Origin: Bacteroidota bacterium
Lineage (GTDB): Bacteria; Bacteroidota; Bacteroidia; Chitinophagales; Saprospiraceae
Direction of reading: 5' to 3'
DNA length: 64,000 nucleotides
NCBI GenBank assembly: GCA_016124585.1
Contig: WGNL01000023.1
Coordinates: 186,001 to 250,000, forward strand
Within the stretch, counting starts at the first letter, position 1; the number at the start of each line of letters is the position of its first letter. The notes beneath the pieces were generated by a model. That model did no database searches, was not told the origin of the DNA, and saw only the letters and a program-made list of their open reading frames with translations. This document shows, piece by piece, positions 50,101 through 56,402 of the stretch. Made by a program: the position numbers and the translations under genes.

Positions 50101-53063
50101 GAAGCACGGATCGTCACCGTTCCTGCTTGTCCAGTCAAGGTAACGGTGCTGCCGCTCACGGTGGCCGGGCCGCTGATGATCGAGTAAGTCACTGGCAAAC
50201 CACTGCTGGCCGAGGCACTCAAGGTGAAAGCTGGGTCGTTAGTGAGTTTGTTTGGGATGGTCGGAAAAGTGATGGTCTGTGATTGCGGAGCAGCCGAATA
50301 TGGTGAAAGCCGCATTCCGGGGATGGGTCGTTCAAGGGTACCCCCAGGCAATTGCCAGCCGACGGCGAAGTTGTCACCGCCCGTGCCTTCCTTCATCAAG
50401 GCTTCGATGTAGTATTGCTGACCTGCGGTCAAGGTGAGGAGTGCCGATTGTTGCGAAGTGAATTTCGTCCACTCCTGCGAAGATGTCCAACTTGTGACAT
50501 TGGCAATAAGCGACTTGTTGGCGGGACTGCTGTCGGTCGATAGCCAGAGTTCGCCGTTGTCGTCACTGGCTATCCAAAAACGATACTGCCCCGTGACCGG
50601 CGGACAAATATAGCCGCGTACTCGAACGCCGTAGTTGTCGAAGGCATCCACTGGGATTTCAAAAATGTTCAGCGAACCAGTTGCGTTAGGTGTGGCAGTC
50701 AATGGGATTTGTGAAACTGCCGTGCCTGTAATGCCGGTCCACCTCTCAAATGAAATAGTACCTGTGCCGCCACAGGTACTTGGTGGGGCAACGTTTACCC
50801 AAAAACTCTGCGATACATTGACTGCCGGGCCAACCGTACCGTTACCGGGCTGTGTAGCGGCTATGGTGACTTTGCCGGGTACACCAAGTAATGTGACCTG
50901 ATTCCCAAGAACTTGTGCCGGGCCTTCCGTAACGTAGAAAGCAATAGGTAGCCCACTTGTAGTTGTGGCGGTCAAGTTGAACGGTGCATCACCCACCAAT
51001 TTATCCGAGATCGCGGAGAAGCTGATGGTCTGGTTCGTTCCAGTACAGGCCGGAAAAATGTCCTTTTCATAAAAATCAGCCGCCCCTGTTGGATCACTAA
51101 CTTTTAGTTTTATACGATACCAATAACTGGCTTCGTAGCATTCGATGGGTGTGAGGTTGACAGTTGCTGTGGGCGTGGTGAAAGTCTGTACGGGGTGTGA
51201 GTGCGCGTTGTGGTATAAAATCACTTCCCAAAAATAGCTCAGTTGAGAAGCCGAATGATTAGCATCAGTGACCGTGGCACTCAAGTTAACGGGTGTAGTC
51301 GTGCTTGGATTGAAAGTGTTGAGCGCATCAACGCTTGTAGAGACAATGTCCGGTACTGCGTTGTTCAGTGAAACATTGACGGTGGCTGTGGCAGTGAGGC
51401 TCGTGTTATCGGTAACCGTCAGGGTTGTAGTGTACCCGATGGGGGAAGTGCCAGGGCTGTAAGTCTTAACAGGATTGGCCTCGGTGCTGGTGGTTCCGTC
51501 ACCAAAATTCCAGAGGTAGGCCAACGTGCCACCATCTTGATCATAGGTATTGAAACTGGAAAATTGGACGGTGAGCGGGGAAGTACCCACGTTGGGCGTA
51601 GCCGAAGCAAATGCCACTGGCGCATGGTTGGTGGTGCCTGTAAAGCTGACCCTCCGAATCTGGTCAGGGTAACGAACATACCAGATACCACCCTGTGTCG
51701 GGTGGGTGTTCACGAAGACGCAAGCTCCTGCCACATTCACGAAAGTGCGCACTTCGATGGGATTATAATTGGCATCAAATCTGAAGTTTCGAATCCAACC
51801 AGCGCCATAGTCGGCATGGAAATAAGTGTCGTGCCACTCAGGCGGAAATTCATGTCCATGATACCAAACGCCTCCCGTACTGGCATTTCCAGTAAAGGAA
51901 GTGCCGGGAAGCTGCGCCGAGCCGACATTGTAAATCGTGCCGTTGATGAGCCCACGGGCACTGCCTGTACGCCAATCCACCTTTGGGCGGTCATGCACTG
52001 CCGGAGCATAGGTCGAATTGTTGTAACCAGGCTGGGTGGTCATGCCCTCGTATTTCGGCCAACCGAAGTTCATGCCAGGGGCGTTTACTACGTCCATTTC
52101 TTCCCGTGTGGACCAGCCCACATCCCCCACTAGGAACACACCAGGGTTACCATCAGCAGGATTATGGCTCCCTGTCTCTGGGACATATGTAAAACGGTAG
52201 GGATTTCGCAGGCCGCGTGCCCAGACGCGGGAGGCGACAGACTTTGGTTGCGATGCATTCCAATAGGGATTGCTGGGGTAGCCCTCCCCGGTTTGGGGGT
52301 TTAACCGCAAAATTTTACCAGAATAAGAAGTCAGCGTCTGGCAGCGATAAGCACCGATATTTTGAGCGGAAGTGATGATGCCATCGGTGAGGGCCTGGGC
52401 GTAGTAGGTCTCGGCGAGACTGCCTTGGTCAACGGTGTTGTAGCTGGCCCCGTCACCCATGCTGGCAAGCAGCGAGCCATCCTGCCCAAAGACAAGGGAA
52501 CCCGTGCCGTGGCTTTCGTGGAGGATGGGCGGGCCATCGTTCACCGAATTGCCTAGCAAAACAAAGCGGCTGCCAGGCACAACGCTAGCGAACGTGCTGA
52601 TGTCCACTTGGTAGCGGGTAATGCGCCCGATGGTAGCATTGTAGTATTCATTGGTCGTAGAGCTGTACTGACCAGTGCCATATTTTAACAAATAATGTCG
52701 ATCCACAACGTACTGGAGATAGATGTAGCCGTTGCTGAGGAAATTAGGATCGAGGGCGAAGCCGAGCAGTCCAAAGTCGCGCCAAGCACCGACTTCCTCG
52801 GAAATGTCAAGGAGCGGAGTAGGTTGTTTCACCCCGTTCACAACAACCCAGACTTTGCCGACGGTTTCCCAAACGTACATACGTCCGTTATTGTCCCAAG
52901 TGAAGCCGGCGACTTGATTGAAACCACCAAGGTAAAGGTTGTCAGAGAAGCCTGTAGGCTGGGCGCGGAGATTGCCCTTTACGAAGAAAAGCAAAATACT
53001 TAAAAAAATAAGGACAAGTGGCCAATAACTGCCACGGGTTGAAACGGGTGTTGCTCGGTTCAT
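47175..53063 (-). CDS. Giant GSDH/PQQ-dehydrogenase-like T9SS type A protein (1962 aa)
   Basis: A 1962-residue secreted multidomain protein. After the signal (SYWPLVLIFLSILLFFVKGN) residues ~40-480 form a six-bladed glucose/sorbosone dehydrogenase-like propeller (NLYLGGFNQVAGFTWDNNGR, LLGFALDPNFLSNGYIYLQY, HESHGTGSLVFGQDGSLLAS, GWPKYEGMTTQ). A PKD domain (YLWNFGDGTTSTEANPVKTY), a PA14-like domain near 800-910 (YRFWIASDDNGELWLSTDSS, YYIEALMKEGTGGDNFAVGW), repeated ~80-residue Ig-like units (QTITFPTIPNKLTNDPAFTL) and DUF11-type units follow. It ends in a type A sorting domain (LFPNPANGYVDVNLRAVEGR). It probably oxidises sugars or polyols at the cell surface; PQQ binding is inferred. Confidence 0.9.
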   Translation of the reverse strand: MNRATPVSTRGSYWPLVLIFLSILLFFVKGNLRAQPTGFSDNLYLGGFNQVAGFTWDNNGRMYVWETVGKVWVVVNGVKQPTPLLDISEEVGAWRDFGLLGFALDPNFLSNGYIYLQYVVDRHYLLKYGTGQYSSTTNEYYNATIGRITRYQVDISTFASVVPGSRFVLLGNSVNDGPPILHESHGTGSLVFGQDGSLLASMGDGASYNTVDQGSLAETYYAQALTDGIITSAQNIGAYRCQTLTSYSGKILRLNPQTGEGYPSNPYWNASQPKSVASRVWARGLRNPYRFTYVPETGSHNPADGNPGVFLVGDVGWSTREEMDVVNAPGMNFGWPKYEGMTTQPGYNNSTYAPAVHDRPKVDWRTGSARGLINGTIYNVGSAQLPGTSFTGNASTGGVWYHGHEFPPEWHDTYFHADYGAGWIRNFRFDANYNPIEVRTFVNVAGACVFVNTHPTQGGIWYVRYPDQIRRVSFTGTTNHAPVAFASATPNVGTSPLTVQFSSFNTYDQDGGTLAYLWNFGDGTTSTEANPVKTYSPGTSPIGYTTTLTVTDNTSLTATATVNVSLNNAVPDIVSTSVDALNTFNPSTTTPVNLSATVTDANHSASQLSYFWEVILYHNAHSHPVQTFTTPTATVNLTPIECYEASYWYRIKLKVSDPTGAADFYEKDIFPACTGTNQTISFSAISDKLVGDAPFNLTATTTSGLPIAFYVTEGPAQVLGNQVTLLGVPGKVTIAATQPGNGTVGPAVNVSQSFWVNVAPPSTCGGTGTISFERWTGITGTAVSQIPLTATPNATGSLNIFEIPVDAFDNYGVRVRGYICPPVTGQYRFWIASDDNGELWLSTDSSPANKSLIANVTSWTSSQEWTKFTSQQSALLTLTAGQQYYIEALMKEGTGGDNFAVGWQLPGGTLERPIPGMRLSPYSAAPQSQTITFPTIPNKLTNDPAFTLSASASSGLPVTYSIISGPATVSGSTVTLTGQAGTVTIRASQSGNTSWSAATPVERSFTVTQAGGGGNVDLSLSATISPTTASIYNSIFYTFTVTNSGSAQATNVRVFAPLPSNTVYVGGSEAVASQGTFDYFGTKVWYVGNLAAGGSATLTVGWYLLAAPPFTGWAEVSACDQTDTDSTPGNGTPGVANEDDEVAEVALGAGQGPQNQTITFPTIPNKVTTDAPFALSATASSGLSVTYSIVSGPATVSGNTVTLGGTPGTVVVRASQLGNSSWNAATPVDRSFTVGQPGLQSQTILFNNISNKLTTDVPFTISATASSGLPVTFTLISGPATLSGTTVTLTGQPGSVTIRASQAGNSSYNPAPNVDRTFTVNLPGGGSGVDLELTMTSSAQNVTQWGNIGFTATLTNAGTAAASGVTVAFPKPSSVVYVGGNEVVVSKGSFGLFTDQIWTVGTMDPGETATITCNFFILQNAPLTAYAQVSAATPTDNDSTPGNGTAPTPNEDDEAAITAGAPGSGPQNQTITFNAIPNKVTTDAPFTVTASTTSGLPVSLSIVSGPATISGNTITLGGTTGTVTVRATQAGNTSWNAATPVERSFTVSAPGLQNQTITFNSIPNKLTTDVPFTISATASSGLPVTFSLVSGPATLSGNTVTLTGATGTVTIKASQAGNASYNPAPDVTRSFGVTAPGGSAPDLEVTLTASSPNLLIWNDVTFTITVTNNGTAAASGVKLAVPIPQGLAHTANTPPSGTSYDLVTGEWTVGSLAAGTSKTMTLVLFCLQNTTPLPYFVQVKTASPADVDSTPGNNTTGTPVEDDEALWTLNPPPSPVIGAPGEVFSLFVKQDGATAKLRWSTNSGEHAVNYGIERSADGFVWTSIAEQPNDEQSDNFTTYHFTDQRPLPGWNFYRIVQLRDNGSVAFSNVQMLEFWDDLDDFKLFPNPANGYVDVNLRAVEGRIVRLLLVDRMGRLVKEMEVDSAPLEPVRIDLADVPEGWYVVWIQAAGRRAKALKLMVGKL

Positions 53064-53260
53064 ACTTTTTGGATTTTAGTGTTTGTTTAAATAGTGTTTG
53101 CGTGGCAGTTGCCAGCGGTACGGGGGGAATCCAGACTTAATATTTGAAAGGGAGGATGAGTGAGGAGAATTCCTATGTTTCAGGAAGATTTGCGAAGGTA
53201 ATTCAGTTTTGTTGAAATTTAGGTATTTAATACGACATTTAACAGAAATGCATATCTACT

Positions 53261-53292
53261 AAAAAGAAGGGGCAGCCCGATTGGGCAGCCCC
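53261..53292 (-). terminator. Rho-independent terminator after hsp20
   Basis: On the minus strand GGGGCTGCCC-AATC-GGGCTGCCCC is followed by TTCTTTTT, a textbook intrinsic terminator just after the Hsp20 gene. Confidence 0.85.
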
Positions 53293-53321
53293 TTCAAGTT
53301 CTGCGAAATGGTTAGCGAATT

Positions 53322-53777
53322 TTAGGCTACGAAAACATCCCTAGCTGGCGTCTGTGCCCTAGGTAGTTTTGGCAAGCTTACTACCAGCACGCCATCGGTG
53401 TAGGTGGCAGCGATGCCATTGGCATCAATTTTTTCGTTGAGCTGAAATTGCCGCTCGAAAGCCACCGTCTTGAACTCCCGACGGGTCCAGTTGGCTGATT
53501 TTGTGAGGTCGCTTTCCTCCTGCTTTTGGGCAGAGATAGTGAGGATATCACCTTGCACACTGATTTGAAAATCTTGCTTTGAGCGGCCTGGAGCGGCGAG
53601 GTGAAGTTCGTAGCGGTCTTCCAACTCCTGAACATTCACTGGAGGTTGGAACCAACCACCGCGAGCCCAGCCACTCTGTGGACCACCAAAACCTTGGCCC
53701 CAACGGCCATGACCACCCCAACCTTTGCCGGCATGACCGTAGCCGCCGCGCATTCCATGATGATTACTGTAACACAT
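53322..53777 (-). CDS. Small heat-shock protein Hsp20 (alpha-crystallin)
   Basis: A 151-residue ATP-independent holdase. The start is placed at MCYSNHHGMRGG; upstream in-frame codons give no extra domain. The N-terminus is a Gly/Trp-rich arm (GGYGHAGKGWGGHGRWGQGF). The alpha-crystallin domain runs from VNVQELEDRYELHLAAPGRS to ATYTDGVLVVSLPKLPRAQ, with the G-V-L-x-V-x-x-P motif. It lies 101 nt downstream of a small membrane protein gene that has the ECF-type promoter, so it may be in the same stress regulon. Confidence 0.92.
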   Translation of the reverse strand: MCYSNHHGMRGGYGHAGKGWGGHGRWGQGFGGPQSGWARGGWFQPPVNVQELEDRYELHLAAPGRSKQDFQISVQGDILTISAQKQEESDLTKSANWTRREFKTVAFERQFQLNEKIDANGIAATYTDGVLVVSLPKLPRAQTPARDVFVA

Positions 53778-53878
53778 GATTTGATTTGATTTAGTGGAAC
53801 CAGGCGATGAAAATTGGAGGTTTTTCTGTAAAAAAGCGCCGCTGATTTTCAAGTCGCCAAGCACCTGTTTTTAAAAAA

Positions 53879-54145
53879 TTAGATGACTTCGATTATCCTT
53901 GTCTGTTGTATCCAGTCGAAAGCAGGCTCACTACGCCTTGCGTCAATTGGAATGGGCTGCCGCTGCCGCATGGAGGCTACGTGCATCGGATTTTGGTGGT
54001 AGCCCCGGCCTATCAATCGGCGAATGGCCATGAAGACGCCACCGAAGATAACCAAGCCTAGCACTGCCGTTACCAACAGTTTGAATAGGAAAAACAAAGC
54101 CACTATGCCCACGAGCGGGGCAATGAAAAATGGGAACCGTCGCAT
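53879..54145 (-). CDS. Small membrane protein, probable ECF-sigma target
   Basis: An 88-residue protein starting at MRRFPFFIAPLVGIVALFFL, which with FKLLVTAVLGLVIFGGVFMA forms one long or two tight transmembrane segments. The rest is a basic cytosolic tail (RRLIGRGYHQNPMHVASMRQ). No family is assigned. The promoter upstream (54224-54249) matches that of the ECF sigma gene, and Hsp20 follows, which suggests a role in envelope or protein stress. Confidence 0.75.
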   Translation of the reverse strand: MRRFPFFIAPLVGIVALFFLFKLLVTAVLGLVIFGGVFMAIRRLIGRGYHQNPMHVASMRQRQPIPIDARRSEPAFDWIQQTRIIEVI

Positions 54146-54223
54146 GATTTGGAATTTTATGAAATGAAATAAATCGGGTGAAATTCTTGCGGCTGTTTTA
54201 ATTTGTATGCCGCACAAAAAGGA

Positions 54224-54249
54224 AGACGAACAGACTGATTTTTTACTTT
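54224..54249 (-). promoter_or_regulatory. ECF-type promoter of the small membrane protein gene
   Basis: On the minus strand CATTTAAAGTAAAA, then TTCGTCT, with exactly 14 bp between AAAGTAA and CGTCT. CGTCT is a common ECF -10 element. The same arrangement precedes the sigma factor gene. Transcription should begin about 70 nt before the start codon. Confidence 0.6.
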
Positions 54250-54310
54250 AAATGAATTTATTTTTTTTGAAAAAATATTTTAAGCACTTGATTATCAGTT
54301 AATTATTGTA

Positions 54311-55054
54311 TCAATTTTCCAATAACCAGCGATGCAGTTTCGCGTATTCGCTTCTCCAAAAAACCTCGTTGTGCTTACCTCGTCCGCGGATAACTACGCG
54401 CAGTTGCCCTTCCGAAACCCCGCCATTGCGAAGTAACCAATACAGCCGCTGCAAAGCTGGTTCCATGCCTCGACTTTCTGTTTTGCTGCCCGCCACGTAT
54501 ATTTTTAGCCTCGGGTCAATTTCTTTTTCAGCCAAATTGAAAAGCTGCGGATTGAACCAAAGGGAAGGAGACATCGCTCCCACCTTGCCGAATACTTCGC
54601 CAAACTGAAACCCTGCATACAGTGCCAGCAGGCCGCCCATCGAACTGCCCACAATGGCAGTTGCTTCGCGCTGCGGTAGCGTCCGATAATTAGCATCCAG
54701 TTCTGGTTTGAGTTCCTGCATGATGAAGCGGAGGTGCGCGGCACCTCCCCCACCCTGCCGCCCGCGCTTAAAAGGCGCGTACTCGTTAATACGTCCCACG
54801 CCTGCATTGTCAATACCCACGACGATGGCCTGAAGTTTTTTTGGCAGCTTCATCATGGTTTCAGGAATTTTCCAATGTCGGCCACCAAAAGCCGTTTTTG
54901 GATCAAAAAGGTTTTGACCATCCAAGGCATAAATGACGGGGTAGCGGCGCGACGATTGATGATAATCTTTGGGAAGCAAAAGGCGCACCGTGCGTGGTGC
55001 GCCCTTGGGCGTAGTTTTTATCTGAAAAAAGTGGAGCTGGGGGTCATTTTTCAT
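54311..55054 (-). CDS. Esterase, alpha/beta-hydrolase (esterase D/Fes-like)
   Basis: A 247-residue protein with no signal peptide. RTVRLLLPKDYHQSSRRYPV, IYALDGQNLFDPKTAFGG, AIVVGIDNAG and the nucleophile elbow IVGSSMGGLLALYAG (Ser in G-S-S-M-G-G) mark the esterase D/enterochelin-esterase-like family. KHNEVFWRSEYAKLH carries the likely catalytic His, and LKIYVAGSKTESRGME the acid strand. Substrate is unknown. The ATG overlaps the preceding stop by 4 nt, so it is in the ECF operon. Confidence 0.9.
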   Translation of the reverse strand: MKNDPQLHFFQIKTTPKGAPRTVRLLLPKDYHQSSRRYPVIYALDGQNLFDPKTAFGGRHWKIPETMMKLPKKLQAIVVGIDNAGVGRINEYAPFKRGRQGGGGAAHLRFIMQELKPELDANYRTLPQREATAIVGSSMGGLLALYAGFQFGEVFGKVGAMSPSLWFNPQLFNLAEKEIDPRLKIYVAGSKTESRGMEPALQRLYWLLRNGGVSEGQLRVVIRGRGKHNEVFWRSEYAKLHRWLLEN

Positions 55055-55377
55055 TCCTCACGCTTTTTGCAGCGCTCGCGCCACTTAGCCTTGAATTGAG
55101 CTCGCTCCTCCTCGCTCATGTTCATCCATTTCTCCCGCCAGTGCATGCCACCACCGGGCCGAGGTCCTGGTTTTCCATGAAAACCACTGAACAAGATTTT
55201 AGAAAGCACCAACAGCCCTACCGCCTGCCAATAAGTCAACGCCGACACACCAGCCACGACGTTCGGCAAAATGGCGTTCCAAAGCAGCATGACGACCCAC
55301 CCTATCAGCAGCAAAAAAGCAGCGATGCCAAAAGGTATGAGGAAAAATTTTTTACGACTTCTATGCTTGTTGAACAT
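55051..55377 (-). CDS. Two-TM membrane protein of the ECF operon
   Basis: A 108-residue protein with two transmembrane helices (FLIPFGIAAFLLLIGWVVML and ALTYWQAVGLLVLSKILFSG). After them comes a glycine/proline turn and a charged tail, HWREKWMNMSEEERAQFKAK. It overlaps the esterase by 4 nt and starts 3 nt after the sigma gene, so the three are translationally linked. Its place suggests an anti-sigma or sensor role, but no known anti-sigma fold is recognised. Confidence 0.8.
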   Translation of the reverse strand: MFNKHRSRKKFFLIPFGIAAFLLLIGWVVMLLWNAILPNVVAGVSALTYWQAVGLLVLSKILFSGFHGKPGPRPGGGMHWREKWMNMSEEERAQFKAKWRERCKKREE

Positions 55378-55380
55378 GGC

Positions 55381-55944
55381 TCAATAATTTATGAATTCTT
55401 GGTAAAAGGTTTCGAGGCGGCTGCGCAGGTGCTGAACGGCATAGCGCTTTCGCGATATTAGGGTCTTGATGTTTTCGCCAGTGCGGTCGGCTATCTGCTG
55501 GAAAGTCTGGTCTTCCAGTTCGTTCCAGACAAAGACGTTTCGTTGGTTTTCAGGCAGTTCATCAAGGGCAGCGAAAAGGGTCTCCCAAAACAACTGCCGC
55601 AGGTACTCGTCCTCTGGCGTAGCAAAATCTGCCAGCAGTAAGTCCCCGAAGTTCAATTCGCCGTCCTCGTTTTCATAAGCAAGGTCTTCAAGGTGGTCCG
55701 GCTGGCGCTTACGGGAGCGGTCGGTCAGTTTATTGCGGGTCACCCGGAAGAGCCAAGCGCCGATGTTTTCGATGGACTCCAAATCTACAAGCTGGCTGAG
55801 TTGAAACCAAACATCCTGCAGCACGTCCTCGGCATCAGCATCGCTGCCCACCCGAGGCCTGATGAAGCCAAAGAGCCGCTTGCCGTATTCCCGGACGGTC
55901 TGGACGATGGTTTGCCGTTGAGCCATTGTGGTGATTTCGGTCAC
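55381..55944 (-). CDS. ECF RNA polymerase sigma factor
   Basis: A 187-residue sigma-70-family ECF protein. Region 2 is seen in RLFGFIRPRVGSDADAEDVL then QDVWFQL, WLFRVTRNKLTDRSRKR (2.4), and region 4 in ELPENQRNVFVWNELEDQTF then QQIADRTGENIKTLISRKRY. The start may be at ATG 55944 or at 55926 (MAQRQTIVQTVREYG); both suit the promoter. It heads a three-gene operon with a membrane protein and an esterase. Because its own promoter matches that of the neighbouring membrane-protein gene, autoregulation is likely. Confidence 0.95.
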   Translation of the reverse strand: MTEITTMAQRQTIVQTVREYGKRLFGFIRPRVGSDADAEDVLQDVWFQLSQLVDLESIENIGAWLFRVTRNKLTDRSRKRQPDHLEDLAYENEDGELNFGDLLLADFATPEDEYLRQLFWETLFAALDELPENQRNVFVWNELEDQTFQQIADRTGENIKTLISRKRYAVQHLRSRLETFYQEFINY

Positions 55945-56402
55945 GAAGTTCTAGCTTTTGGGGCAGGCAGACGAATGAGTTTGTGTTTTACTTTAAATGT
56001 TTTGAAAAAAATGGGAACAAGAGACATGAAATTCAGCGGAACGGCCAGCCTAACAAAATGGAACACTTATTGCCTTGGCGAAAATCTCCTTCTTCTGGTA
56101 AAATAGCTGCTGACAACTACGGCAAGAATTACCACCCATTTCAAATTTTAACTTTTGGGGCACGAACAAACTCAACGCAAGTCACATTTCGAGTTTGTTC
56201 AAATCCTAAAGCAGCCGGAACCCTTCCAGTCAGTGCCTAAATTCCTGCTTTAAAAATCCTTATTACCCTCTTGGTTATGCGCTTTTTCGCTGTTCCCCAC
56301 AGCAATCATCTGGCAGTTTTTGCCTTTGGCAAAAGCGTGTCCAGTGCTGGGGATGCATTGCCATTTTCAACGACTCATTCACTTTTTAAATAACTATTGC
56401 AC
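55945..56402. other. Intergenic region between the ECF operon and the metalloprotease gene
   Basis: Holds the ECF promoter at its left end and the untranslated leader of the 56403 gene. A short plus-strand open frame near 55983 has no coding features. No other element is seen. Confidence 0.5.
55969..55994 (-). promoter_or_regulatory. ECF-type promoter of the sigma factor gene
   Basis: CATTTAAAGTAAAA and TTCGTCT on the minus strand with 14 bp between AAAGTAA and CGTCT, as at 54224-54249. Confidence 0.6.

Noticed and set aside
55983..56240. 85-codon plus-strand open frame before the metalloprotease gene
   Set aside because: No conserved-looking features, and it lies over the ECF promoter region.
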